Source of the DNA: Moraxellaceae bacterium
Lineage (GTDB): Bacteria; Pseudomonadota; Gammaproteobacteria; Pseudomonadales; Moraxellaceae
Assembly: GCA_024234595.1 (NCBI GenBank)
Contig: JACKNZ010000022.1
Location: forward strand, 1 to 49,617
Reading direction: 5' to 3'
DNA: 49,617 nucleotides
Every line of letters starts with the position of its first letter. Within the stretch, counting starts at the first letter, position 1. A program made the translations under genes and the position numbers. Of this stretch, positions 16,792 to 24,238 are shown one piece after another. The notes beneath the pieces were generated by a model. The model did no database searches. It worked only from the letters and a program-made list of their open reading frames with translations, and had not been told where the DNA came from.

Positions 16792-17373
16792 ATGCTGTTA
16801 ATGATTGATAATTATGACTCTTTTACCTATAACATTGTTCAGTATTTAGGTGAGCTAGGGCAAGATGTACGCGTTTATCGTAATGATGAAATCACTCTTG
16901 CTCAAATCGAAGAATTACAACCACAGCATATTGTCATTTCACCAGGCCCCTGTTCGCCTAACGAAGCAGGTATTTCAATGGCGGTGATTCAACATTTTGC
17001 AGGTAAAATTCCCCTATTAGGAGTGTGTTTGGGTCATCAGAGTATTGGCCAAGTCTTTGGTGGTGATGTGATTCGGGCGCGCCAAGTAATGCATGGCAAA
17101 ACATCATCCATTTATCATAAAAATATTGGTGTATTTTCTAATTTAAATAATCCCTTAACAGCCACACGTTATCATTCATTAGTCGTTGACAAAAATACCC
17201 TCCCTGATTGTTTAGAAATTACCGCATGGACTCAATTAGACGATGGTTCTATTGATGAGATTATGGGGCTACGTCATAAAACTTTAGCGGTAGAAGGTGT
17301 TCAATTTCATCCAGAATCTATTTTGACTGAACAAGGTCATGCGTTATTAAAGAACTTTTTGGATGGCAAATAA
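16792..17373 (+). CDS. trpG: Anthranilate synthase component II (glutamine amidotransferase)
   Basis: 193 residues starting MLLMIDNYDSFTYNIVQYLG. It is a class I glutamine amidotransferase with the nucleophile in GVCLGHQSIGQVFGG (Cys near residue 79) and the His-Glu pair in GVQFHPESILTEQG. It releases ammonia from glutamine for anthranilate formation by TrpE, which is not encoded here; the same chain may serve PabB in folate synthesis. The TAATG junction with trpD shows translational coupling. The order trpG-trpD-trpC-crp matches Pseudomonas. Confidence 0.95.
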   Translation: MLLMIDNYDSFTYNIVQYLGELGQDVRVYRNDEITLAQIEELQPQHIVISPGPCSPNEAGISMAVIQHFAGKIPLLGVCLGHQSIGQVFGGDVIRARQVMHGKTSSIYHKNIGVFSNLNNPLTATRYHSLVVDKNTLPDCLEITAWTQLDDGSIDEIMGLRHKTLAVEGVQFHPESILTEQGHALLKNFLDGK

Positions 17374-18410
17374 TGGATATTAAACAAGCCTTAAACTTAT
17401 TAGTAAATCGTCAATCGTTAAGCCTAACGCAAATGCAAGACGTAATGCGTCATTTAATGTCTGGCGAATGCAGTGCCGCCCAAATTGCAGGTTTTTTAGT
17501 CGCTTTACGCATGAAAGGTGAAACCTTAGACGAAGTCGAAGGCGCAGTACGGGTGATGCGTGAATTATGTGTACCTGTACAATTACAGTCACTCGCTAAT
17601 ACCGTAGATATTGTCGGTACAGGCGGCGATGGTGCCAATTTGTTTAACGTGTCCACGGCATCAACCTTTGTGGTAGCGGCCGCAGGTGGCAAAGTGGCCA
17701 AACATGGCAATCGCGCCGTGTCCTCCAAAAGCGGCAGTGCCGATGTTTTAGAAGCGGCAGGCATTAACTTACAATTAACCCCCGAACAAACCGCACGCTG
17801 TATTGATAGTATTGGTGTCGGCTTTATGTTTGCAGTCAATCATCATACTGCTATGCGTCATGTGATTGCCCCACGCAAAGAATTAGGTTTACGCACTTTA
17901 TTTAATGTTTTGGGGCCACTTACTAACCCAGCAGGGGTAAAACGCCAAGTTTTAGGGGTTTATGATAAAGCGTGGTGTCGTCCTTTGGCAGAAGTATTAG
18001 GGCGTTTAGGTAGTGAGCACGTGTTAGTGGTTCATGCTCAAGACGGTTTAGATGAATTGAGTTTGGCAACGCCAAGTTATGTTGCAGAGTTAAAAGAAGG
18101 GCAAGTGACAGAATATTTGTTAACCCCCGAAGATGTTGGCTTAAAAACGCAATCTTTAGTAGGCTTAAGTGTGGATAATGTGGCAAGCTCTTTAGCACGA
18201 CTGCAAGATACCCTTAACAAACGTCAATTAACAGATGCCCAAAAAGCAGCAGATATGATAGCGTTAAATGCAGGGGCAGCTTTGTATGTGGCAGGGTTGG
18301 CAACTACGATTAAACAAGGCGTTACGATGGCCGAAGATGCGATTTACAGTGGCCTTGCCTTTGAAAAATTAGTTGCCTTGCGTGATTTTAGCCGCACATT
18401 TTTGGTATAG
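17373..18410 (+). CDS. trpD: Anthranilate phosphoribosyltransferase
   Basis: 345 residues. TrpD joins anthranilate to phosphoribosyl pyrophosphate in the second step of tryptophan synthesis. The N-terminal helical domain (QALNLLVNRQSLSLTQMQDV, SAAQIAGFLVALRMKGET) and the substrate-binding motif DIVGTGGDGANLFNVSTAS, then KHGNRAVSSKSGSADVLEAA and GVGFMFAVNHHTAMRHV, are all present, so the enzyme looks complete. The start A is shared with the trpG stop codon. Confidence 0.96.
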   Translation: MDIKQALNLLVNRQSLSLTQMQDVMRHLMSGECSAAQIAGFLVALRMKGETLDEVEGAVRVMRELCVPVQLQSLANTVDIVGTGGDGANLFNVSTASTFVVAAAGGKVAKHGNRAVSSKSGSADVLEAAGINLQLTPEQTARCIDSIGVGFMFAVNHHTAMRHVIAPRKELGLRTLFNVLGPLTNPAGVKRQVLGVYDKAWCRPLAEVLGRLGSEHVLVVHAQDGLDELSLATPSYVAELKEGQVTEYLLTPEDVGLKTQSLVGLSVDNVASSLARLQDTLNKRQLTDAQKAADMIALNAGAALYVAGLATTIKQGVTMAEDAIYSGLAFEKLVALRDFSRTFLV

Positions 18411-18418
18411 CTTCCCTT

Positions 18419-18517
18419 GGGACCTACGCGGTTATCGCTTTTTTGCTCGCATTTTAACCGTTTTTAACGGTTTTATGTTCACAAAACGCGCTAATTTCGG
18501 TGAAATGCGTAAGTCCT
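18419..18517. repeat. Small palindromic element (GGACTTACGC ends), long form
   Basis: GGGACCTACGC at 18419-18429 and GCGTAAGTCCT at 18507-18517 are near-perfect inverted ends. The interior matches the 58-bp element at 20388-20445 in the opposite orientation, except for about 38 extra bases in the middle that contain their own palindrome (AACCGTTTTTAACGGTT). It lies between trpD and trpC. Confidence 0.75.
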
Positions 18518-18546
18518 GACTTAAATAATTATTTAGATTAACGATT

Positions 18547-19344
18547 ATGAGTTCACAAATTTTAGCGACTATTTTGCAGCGTAAAGCTGAAGAAGTCGAA
18601 ATGCGTCAGCGTCAATTGCCACTATCGGCACAAGAGGCGCGCGCCCGTACTGCAATGCCGACTCGTGGTTTTTATCAGGCATTAAAGCGTCGAGTTGATA
18701 AAAAACAGCCAGCAGTCATTGCCGAAATCAAAAAAGCCTCTCCCTCAAAAGGGGTATTACGAGCCGATTTTCACCCAGCACAAATTGCGCGTAGTTATGA
18801 GTTGGCAGGGGCTGCTTGTTTATCGGTATTAACCGATGTCGATTTTTTTCAGGGTGCAGATAGCTATTTGCAAGCAGCGCGTTTTGCTTGTGAGCTGCCT
18901 GTGTTGCGTAAAGATTTTGTAGTTGACCCGTATCAAATTGTTGAAGCAAGAGCGATAGGCGCAGATGCGGTGTTGTTAATTGTCAGTGCCTTGACAGATA
19001 GCCAACTTAAAGAGTTGTATGGTGTTGCGGTCGAGTTTGGTTTGGATGTTTTGGTCGAAGTACATAGTCAAAGTGAGTTAGAACGCGCCTTGCAACTGCC
19101 TGTACCCATGATTGGTATTAACAACCGTAATCTTAAAACTTTTCAGGTGAGTTTAAATACCACCTTAGCGTTAATGCGTAGCGTACCCAAAGACAAAATG
19201 ATTGTTACCGAAAGTGGTATTTTGCAGCCTTCCGATGTGACTTTAATGCAAGCTAATGGTATCAATGCCTTTTTGGTGGGTGAGGCCTTTATGCGCGCAC
19301 CAGAACCAGGTGAGGCATTAAAAGCGTTGTTTTTTGGGAAGTAA
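18547..19344 (+). CDS. trpC: Indole-3-glycerol-phosphate synthase
   Basis: 265 residues, a TIM barrel that closes the indole ring in the fourth step of tryptophan synthesis. Visible signatures: AEIKKASPSKGVLR (catalytic Lys), the second-strand VLTDVDFFQGAD, VLRKDFVVDPYQI (catalytic Lys), ADAVLLIVSAL, GINNRNLKTFQVSL and TESGI. It is a single-function enzyme, not fused to TrpF. It follows trpD after a 136-base gap that is mostly the palindromic element. Confidence 0.96.
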   Translation: MSSQILATILQRKAEEVEMRQRQLPLSAQEARARTAMPTRGFYQALKRRVDKKQPAVIAEIKKASPSKGVLRADFHPAQIARSYELAGAACLSVLTDVDFFQGADSYLQAARFACELPVLRKDFVVDPYQIVEARAIGADAVLLIVSALTDSQLKELYGVAVEFGLDVLVEVHSQSELERALQLPVPMIGINNRNLKTFQVSLNTTLALMRSVPKDKMIVTESGILQPSDVTLMQANGINAFLVGEAFMRAPEPGEALKALFFGK

Positions 19345-19367
19345 TTTAGCTTAAGAGACAAGTTTTT

Positions 19368-19466
19368 GTAGCCCGTGTGCTAACACGGGTTTTTAGTCAT
19401 GTTAAATCAATAACTTATTGTTTTAAAAGATATTACCTGTATTTCGCTACGCTCCATACAGGCTAC
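19368..19466. repeat. Two-hairpin dispersed repeat, copy A
   Basis: Begins GTAGCCCGTGT and ends ATACAGGCTAC. The left hairpin (CCCGTGT with ACACGGG) is followed by TTTTT and so also works as the trpC terminator. The right hairpin is CCTGTATTTCGCTACGCTCC to ATACAGG. Related copies are at 22156-22252 (inverted), 24973-25060, 25175-25205 (half) and 40713-40793. Confidence 0.8.
19372..19394 (+). terminator. Terminator after trpC
   Basis: CCCGTGT (19372-19378) and ACACGGG (19383-19389) pair around GCTA and are followed by five T residues. Confidence 0.75.
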
Positions 19467-19490
19467 TCCTCAGCTCAGAGCGCGTGTTTG

Positions 19491-19513
19491 GGTGGCTGAG
19501 CGGAGTCGAAGCC
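19491..19513. repeat. TTCGACTCCGCTCA-type short dispersed repeat
   Basis: GGTGGCTGAGCGGAGTCGAAGCC. The same word family occurs at 22116-22135 and three times in 25096-25167. Confidence 0.6.
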
Positions 19514-19522
19514 TGACTGTGA

Positions 19523-20161
19523 TTAACGCGTCCCAAAAATCACCATTGTTTTACCTTTAACACTAATCAGTCCTTGGTCTTCGAGTGATTTAAGCACTCG
19601 GCCAACCATCTCCCTTGAGCAGCCTACAATCCGACCAATTTCTTGACGAGTAACCCGAATTTGCATGCCATCAGGATGAGTCATGGCATCGGGTTGTTTC
19701 GATAAATCTAACAAGCAACGGGCGACACGACCTGTTACATCCAAGAATGCTAAATCGCTGACTTTGCGTGTTGTAGCGCGTAAACGTCCTGCTAACTGAG
19801 CAGATAATGCAAACATGAGACCAGGGTCTTGGCGGGCAATATCTTTAAATTTGCGATAGCTGATTTCGGCAATTTCACACGGGACTTTGGCTCTAATCCA
19901 TGCCGAACGGCTGGGTTTTTCTTCAAATAAACCCATTTCGCCAAAAAAGTCACCTGAGTTAAGGTAGGCAACCACCATTTCACGGCCTTCGCTATCTTCG
20001 ATTACTACGGATACAGAGCCTTTGACAATAAAAAATAATGAGTCAGAGGCATCTCCTGCATGAACAATCGCTGCCCGTGCAGGGTATTGACGCAAATGAC
20101 ATTGCTCTAAAAATGGCTGTAAGTAGGGAAGACGTTCTGCCGCAGAAATAATGGCCATCAT
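19523..20161 (-). CDS. vfr: cAMP-binding global regulator CRP/Vfr
   Basis: 212 residues. The N-terminal cyclic-nucleotide-binding barrel carries FFGEMGLFEEKPSRSAW, with the Glu and Arg-Ser that hold cAMP. The long dimer helix follows (DVTGRVARCLLDLSKQP). The C-terminal winged helix reads TRQEIGRIVGCSREMVGRV, the CRP recognition helix with R-E-x-x-x-R. The sequence is very close to Pseudomonas Vfr, including DLAFLDVTGRVAR and MTHPDGMQI. It would act as a cAMP-dependent global activator. AGGA lies five bases before the ATG at 20161. It converges on trpC, an arrangement known from Pseudomonas. Confidence 0.95.
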   Translation of the reverse strand: MMAIISAAERLPYLQPFLEQCHLRQYPARAAIVHAGDASDSLFFIVKGSVSVVIEDSEGREMVVAYLNSGDFFGEMGLFEEKPSRSAWIRAKVPCEIAEISYRKFKDIARQDPGLMFALSAQLAGRLRATTRKVSDLAFLDVTGRVARCLLDLSKQPDAMTHPDGMQIRVTRQEIGRIVGCSREMVGRVLKSLEDQGLISVKGKTMVIFGTR

Positions 20162-20502
20162 TGTATTCCTAATCAGTTAAATTTTTATTGGTTTGGGGGT
20201 AGGGGAGATGACTCCTAACCGCTTAATGGTTAAAAAGCCCAATTTGTTTGTGAACATCATGGTCAAAGTGGCTTTTTACTTTTTTTCTCGTTATATAATA
20301 AGACTTATTGAGTACAATAACAGAGAGTTTGTAAAAAATTTACGAACTAATTAACACTCGCATTGCATATTTGCAATAAAAAAAATCAGGACTTACGCAT
20401 TTTGCTGAAATTAGCGAGCAAAAAAGCGATAACCGCGTAAGTCCTAAAAAAACTTTTTGAGCGTGTTGATGTTTAAAATTCTGAGCAATAGGTAAATAGT
20501 TT
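20162..20502. other. Divergent region between crp/vfr and osmC-like gene
   Basis: 341 bases with no gene. It holds the short palindromic element at 20388-20445, AT-rich DNA with a TATAAT at 20294-20299 that could serve either gene, and near 20249-20265 a TGTGA half-site spaced from a TCA that only weakly resembles a CRP operator. Confidence 0.5.
20388..20445. repeat. Small palindromic element (GGACTTACGC ends), short form
   Basis: AGGACTTACGC at 20388-20398 and GCGTAAGTCCT at 20435-20445 are perfect 11-bp inverted ends of a 58-bp element. The inside (GAAATTAGCGAGC and AAAAAAGCGATAACC) matches the element at 18419-18517 on the other strand. It has no coding capacity; it looks like a MITE or REP-type element. 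Confidence 0.8.
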
Positions 20503-20922
20503 ATGAAAGCGGCAATTCAGTGGGTTAAAGATGTGTCATTTGTGGCTGAGTCAGGTAGTGGTCATGCGGTGGTGTTAGATGGTGCACCAGAATATGGTGG
20601 TCGTAATATTGGTGCACGGCCTATGGAATTATTATTGATGGGATTGGGTGGTTGTGCGTCGTTTGATGTAGTGACCATTCTTAAAAAAGCACGCCAACAG
20701 GTGAGCGATGTGCGTGCTGAGTTAAGTGCCGAACGTGCCGATGCTGTGCCTGCGGTGTTTACCAAAATTCATTTGCATTTTATTGTTACAGGTAAAGAGT
20801 TAAAAGAAAATCAAGTCAAAAAAGCCGTGGAGTTATCTGCCGAAAAGTATTGCTCAGCATCAGCCATGCTCAGCGCGGGTGGGGTAGTGATTACGCATGA
20901 TTATGAGATTGTGCAACAGTGA
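20503..20922 (+). CDS. OsmC-family protein (YhfA-like)
   Basis: 139 residues with the OsmC fold: an N-terminal beta region (AIQWVKDVSFVAESGSGHAV), ARPMELLLMGLGGCASFDVV with the first active cysteine, and VELSAEKYCSASAML with the second. OsmC proteins reduce organic hydroperoxides by these two cysteines. The neighbour position beside crp is that of yhfA in enterobacteria and of the OsmC-like gene next to vfr in Pseudomonas. The stop codon TGA at 20920-20922 is formed by the first units of a 7-bp tandem array. Confidence 0.9.
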   Translation: MKAAIQWVKDVSFVAESGSGHAVVLDGAPEYGGRNIGARPMELLLMGLGGCASFDVVTILKKARQQVSDVRAELSAERADAVPAVFTKIHLHFIVTGKELKENQVKKAVELSAEKYCSASAMLSAGGVVITHDYEIVQQ

Positions 20923-20968
20923 ACAGTGAACAGTGAACAGTGAACAGTGAACAGTGAACAGTGAACAG
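20915..20968. repeat. Heptamer tandem array AACAGTG x 7.7
   Basis: Seven exact copies of AACAGTG from 20915 to 20963 plus five more bases. The array starts inside the last codons of the OsmC-like gene and provides its stop; since each unit contains TGA across the junction, it closes all three forward frames within 21 bases. The same unit occurs at 49595-49617. Confidence 0.95.
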
Positions 20969-20990
20969 CTTGAGCAATCCTTCTGGATTG

Positions 20991-21461
20991 TCAAGTTTTT
21001 GCTGGCTTCTTTTTAACATACAAGGTCTTAATCACTTTAGCGACAATTTTACCATCTTCTCCCAATACTTCGACGGTGTATTCGGGACAGATGGCTTTGC
21101 CACTTTCGGCAGCGCGTTTAACTTGTTCAATTTGCTTGGGGCTTAGCCTAAATTGTGCCGATACCGTACCACGACCGGGGCTAATAAAATCAATATGGGC
21201 AGCTTTATCCCAAATAATATAATCTTTGCCCAAATTCTCCATTAGCATCAACATTAAAAAAGGGTCGGTCATGGCATACAAGCTACCGCCAAAATGCGTG
21301 CCTACATAGTTTTTATTACGTTTATTGAGCGGCATTTGCACGTCAATTTCTAAAAAATCTTTGCTGACGTGACTAATTTGAATGCCTGCACCCAAAAACG
21401 GCAAATAAGTATTGAGCAGTAATTTAAGTTTTAGCGATTTTGGAAAAAGTTTGTTAAACAT
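20991..21461 (-). CDS. DUF4442 hotdog-fold protein (putative thioesterase)
   Basis: 156 residues. The segment NYVGTHFGGSLYAMTDPFLM is the central helix and preceding loop of a hotdog domain, followed by IIWDKAAHIDFISPGRGTVS and the strand pair YTVEVLGEDGKIVAKVIKTLYV, as in DUF4442 proteins, which are related to PaaI/YiiD thioesterases. A substrate cannot be named. Its start overlaps the end of coq7 by eight bases, so the two are likely one transcript. It converges on the OsmC gene across the heptamer array. Confidence 0.85.
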   Translation of the reverse strand: MFNKLFPKSLKLKLLLNTYLPFLGAGIQISHVSKDFLEIDVQMPLNKRNKNYVGTHFGGSLYAMTDPFLMLMLMENLGKDYIIWDKAAHIDFISPGRGTVSAQFRLSPKQIEQVKRAAESGKAICPEYTVEVLGEDGKIVAKVIKTLYVKKKPAKT

Positions 21462-22092
21462 AAAAGCTCGTTTTGGTCATCACTTTAGAAACAATAGCCA
21501 TGATTTTTTTGACGGGTGGCGGTAATTCTACACCACCTGCGGCTAAGGCTTGTTGGCGGTGATGGTCTTCATCGCTGTGCATTTGGGTCAATATGGCGTG
21601 ACTACGTTGGTCAAAGTCTGGAATTTGTGCCATGTGGCTTTGTAAATGCGAGCAAACCTGTTTTTCTGTTTCTGCCACAAAACCTAAACTCCACTTATCA
21701 CCAGCCAAACCAGCCGCTGCGCCAATGCCAAATGATAAACCATACCAAAGCGGATTTAACACGCTAATATGGCTATTAAGTTCTTTGAGCCTATCCTCAC
21801 ACCATGCCAAATGGTCTTGTTCTTCAAGAGCCGCACGTTGCATTTCCTCTCTAACCGTAGGTAGTTTAGCGGTGAGTGCTTGACCATGATACAACGCTTG
21901 AGCGCACACTTCGCCTGTATGATTCACGCGCATTAAACCTGCAACCAGTTGTTGTTGCTGGTTGTCGAGTGGCGGTGTTGTGTGTGTTTGGGCAGGGTTC
22001 GAGCGTAGCGCAGGGGCAGTATTTGGGGTGAGTGTTTTTAGTACTTGGTCAACATGGCCAATTAAGGTGTCGGCTAGAGTGTAACGTCTCAT
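21454..22092 (-). CDS. coq7: Coq7, 3-demethoxyubiquinol hydroxylase
   Basis: 212 residues, a di-iron carboxylate protein that adds the last ring hydroxyl in ubiquinone synthesis at the inner membrane. Ligand motifs of the two helical repeats are visible: NHTGEVCAQALYHGQA, ALEEQDHLAWCEDRL (E-x-x-H) and HSDEDHHRQQAL near the end (E-x-x-H). The glycine-rich LSFGIGAAAGLAG is the membrane-associated helix. In Pseudomonas coq7 also lies close to vfr. The ATG at 22092 gives the normal length. Confidence 0.95.
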   Translation of the reverse strand: MRRYTLADTLIGHVDQVLKTLTPNTAPALRSNPAQTHTTPPLDNQQQQLVAGLMRVNHTGEVCAQALYHGQALTAKLPTVREEMQRAALEEQDHLAWCEDRLKELNSHISVLNPLWYGLSFGIGAAAGLAGDKWSLGFVAETEKQVCSHLQSHMAQIPDFDQRSHAILTQMHSDEDHHRQQALAAGGVELPPPVKKIMAIVSKVMTKTSFYV

Positions 22093-22115
22093 GGTGTTTT
22101 CTCAATCAGAGAGTT

Positions 22116-22135
22116 GGTTTCGACTCCGCTCAACC
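22116..22135. repeat. TTCGACTCCGCTCA-type short dispersed repeat
   Basis: GGTTTCGACTCCGCTCAACC, inverse orientation of the copy at 19491-19513, just upstream of the coq7 start. Confidence 0.6.
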
Positions 22136-22155
22136 AACGTGCTCCCTAAGGAGTT

Positions 22156-22252
22156 GTAGCCCATTATGTAGCATAGCGGAATACGGGGGAGGCTTACTAA
22201 TCAATTGCTTGTTTTGGTTTTTTTACAAATCCCGTGTTGTCACACGGGTTAC
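22156..22252. repeat. Two-hairpin dispersed repeat, copy B (inverted)
   Basis: Starts GTAGCCCATTATGTAGCATA and ends CACACGGGTTAC, the reverse complement layout of copy A, with more sequence drift. It separates coq7 from the HIT gene on the minus strand. Confidence 0.7.
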
Positions 22253-22301
22253 TAAAACTTTAAAACAAAGATAATTGTGGTGTGGCTTTAGCCTGCCGCC
22301 T

Positions 22302-22646
22302 TCAGCCAGGTGGCCAACTTAATTTACGTCCTGCCAACATATGCAAGTGAATATGATAAACGCTTTGGCCACCATCGGCATTACAGTTCATTACCACCCG
22401 ATAACCCGATTCTGCCACGCCTAACTCTTTGGCTAACTGAGCCGCTGTAGTCATTAACTCACCCAAAATAGCACCTTCGGCAACAGGTACATCGTTTAAG
22501 GTGGTGTAATGTTGCTTGGGGATAATTAAAATATGGGTAGGAGCTTGGGGAAACAAATCATAAAAGGCAATCACACGCTCATTTTCAAAGGCAACTTTGG
22601 CATTTATTTGTTTGTTGGCAATTTTACAAAAGAGGCAATCCATCAT
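22302..22646 (-). CDS. HIT-family nucleotide hydrolase (HinT-like)
   Basis: 114 residues with CLFCKI at the start (zinc-type cysteine pair of HinT homologues), PTHILIIPKQHYTTLNDV, and the histidine triad QSVYHIHLHMLAGRKLSWPPG at the end. Such proteins hydrolyse adenosine phosphoramidates and acyl-adenylates in the cytoplasm. A HIT gene close to coq7 is also known in Pseudomonas. It is divergent from hisS, with the tandem arrays in between. Confidence 0.93.
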   Translation of the reverse strand: MMDCLFCKIANKQINAKVAFENERVIAFYDLFPQAPTHILIIPKQHYTTLNDVPVAEGAILGELMTTAAQLAKELGVAESGYRVVMNCNADGGQSVYHIHLHMLAGRKLSWPPG

Positions 22647-22670
22647 CGTGTCCTGTGGCAGTTAGCTTTA

Positions 22671-22737
22671 GCAGTTAGCAGTTAGCAGTTAGCAGTTAGC
22701 AGTTAGCAGTTAGCAGTTAGCAGTTAGCAGTTAGCAG
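22671..22737. repeat. Heptamer tandem array GCAGTTA x 9.6
   Basis: Nine exact copies of GCAGTTA (22671-22733) plus GCAG, preceded by a detached copy at 22658-22664. It lies within the upstream region of the HIT gene. Confidence 0.95.
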
Positions 22738-22769
22738 AGGATTGACAATCTTTAGGAGTTTGTCAAGCA

Positions 22770-22867
22770 TTCCCTGTTCCCTGTTCCCTGTTCCCTGTTC
22801 CCTGTTCCCTGTTCCCTGTTCCCTGTTCCCTGTTCCCTGTTCCCTGTTCCCTGTTCCCTGTTCCATG
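22770..22867. repeat. Heptamer tandem array TTCCCTG x 13 plus variant
   Basis: Thirteen exact TTCCCTG units from 22770 to 22860, then one variant TTCCATG. On the other strand the unit is CAGGGAA, which resembles the AACAGTG unit of the array at 20915. Confidence 0.95.
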
Positions 22868-22943
22868 TTCTGTTAATTCTTGCTCATTGCTCTTAAGTCG
22901 CGTAAATTACGCTGTTTTTAGTTTTAAGCCTTGAGATGTCGTC

Positions 22944-24236
22944 ATGTCTGCCAAAATCACTGCCATTCGTGGTATGAATGATATTTTACCTATCCCTACC
23001 AAAGATAATCCTGTCACCACACAACGTTGGCAAGCGGTTGAGAAGGTACTAAGACAGTTGATGCATCAATACGGCTACAAAGAAATTCGTTTACCGATTG
23101 TCGAAAATACGCCTTTATTTAAACGTGCCATTGGTGAAGTCACTGATATTGTTGAAAAAGAAATGTACACCTTTGAAGATAAAGGTGGTGACTCTGTGAC
23201 GTTGCGTCCTGAAGGTACAGCTGGTTGTGTGCGTGCTTGTTTAGAGCACGGTTTAACCTACAACCAAACTCAACGCCTATGGTATACAGGGCCGATGTTT
23301 AGGTATGAACGTCCACAAAAAGGCCGTTATCGTCAATTTCATCAATTTGGTGTTGAAACCTTTGGCATGAAATCAGCAGATATTGATGCCGAATTAATTT
23401 TAATGACTGCACGTTTGTGGCGTGAATTAGGTTTGAGCGAGGTTGTGCGTTTAGAACTAAATACCTTGGGCGAAAGTGCGTCTCGTCAAGCTTACAAAGA
23501 CGCATTAGTCGCGTATTTAAGTCAACATATTGACAGTTTAGATGAAGATTCAAAACGTCGTTTAAACACCAATCCTTTGCGTATTTTAGACAGCAAAGAG
23601 GCCAAAACTCAGGCAGTTTTAGCCAATGCGCCACAGTTGTTTGATTATTTAGATGAAGATTCTTTACAACATTTTGCCAGTTTAAGAGCGGTGTTAGATG
23701 CGGCAGGTGTCGCCTATACCGTTAATCCTTGTTTAGTACGAGGTTTGGATTATTACAATAAAACTGTTTTTGAATGGGTTACAAACGCATTGGGCGCACA
23801 AGGCACAGTGTGTGCGGGTGGTCGTTATGATGGTTTGGTAACACAATTAGGCGGCCAAGCAACGCCTGCAGTCGGTTTTGCCGTTGGTTTAGAGCGTTTA
23901 GTCTTATTGTTGGATACCTTACAACAACAAAATGACAGCAGCGAAGCCGATATTTACCTTGTTTCTGAGGCAAATACCATTAATCAAGCCTTGTTGTTAG
24001 CAGAACTACTAAGGAACTCTTTAACAAATTATCGTATTGTAAGCCACTGTGGTGGTGGTCAATTTAAGAATCAATTAAAACGCGCCGATAAAACGGGTGC
24101 ACAAGCCGCCTTATTATTAGGTGAACATGAGGTTGCTGAACAAAAAGTCACGGTTAAGTGGTTACAAACAGGCGAGCAGCAACAAGTTAATCAAGCAGAT
24201 ATTTGCACATATTTAGCACAGCATTTAGGAGCATAA
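22944..24236 (+). CDS. hisS: Histidyl-tRNA synthetase
   Basis: 430 residues, a class II synthetase charging tRNA-His. Visible signatures: AIRGMNDILP at the start, TLRPEGTAGCVRACLEHG, motif 2 YTGPMFRYERPQKGRYRQFH, the histidine motifs LVRGLDYYNKTVFEW and GGRYDGLVTQLGG, motif 3 AVGFAVGLERLVLLL, and the C-terminal anticodon domain. First gene of hisS-yfgM-bamB-der, the common gammaproteobacterial order. Confidence 0.97.
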   Translation: MSAKITAIRGMNDILPIPTKDNPVTTQRWQAVEKVLRQLMHQYGYKEIRLPIVENTPLFKRAIGEVTDIVEKEMYTFEDKGGDSVTLRPEGTAGCVRACLEHGLTYNQTQRLWYTGPMFRYERPQKGRYRQFHQFGVETFGMKSADIDAELILMTARLWRELGLSEVVRLELNTLGESASRQAYKDALVAYLSQHIDSLDEDSKRRLNTNPLRILDSKEAKTQAVLANAPQLFDYLDEDSLQHFASLRAVLDAAGVAYTVNPCLVRGLDYYNKTVFEWVTNALGAQGTVCAGGRYDGLVTQLGGQATPAVGFAVGLERLVLLLDTLQQQNDSSEADIYLVSEANTINQALLLAELLRNSLTNYRIVSHCGGGQFKNQLKRADKTGAQAALLLGEHEVAEQKVTVKWLQTGEQQQVNQADICTYLAQHLGA

Positions 24237-24238
24237 GC

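Larger units (their letters stand above)
22647..22943. other. Divergent HIT/hisS control region filled with heptamer arrays
   Basis: 297 bases. About 165 are two 7-bp tandem arrays (22671-22737 and 22770-22867). The rest includes GATTGACAATC at 22739-22749, similar to the sequence flanking the array at 20915, and about 70 bases before hisS that should carry its promoter. Confidence 0.7.

Noticed and set aside
17450..17839. 129-codon frame on the minus strand
   Set aside because: Antisense to trpD, whose motifs are complete; low-complexity Ala/Thr/Pro content is typical of a shadow frame.
20249..20265. CRP operator before crp/vfr
   Set aside because: Only the TGTGA half fits; the second half differs at several positions, so it is not called as a site.
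22032..22274. 80-codon plus-strand frame across coq7 start and repeat copy B
   Set aside because: Overlaps the coq7 start and a dispersed repeat; no ribosome-binding site or known family.
20915..22867. CRISPR array
   Set aside because: The units are only 7 bp and directly adjoin each other, without spacers; no cas gene is near.
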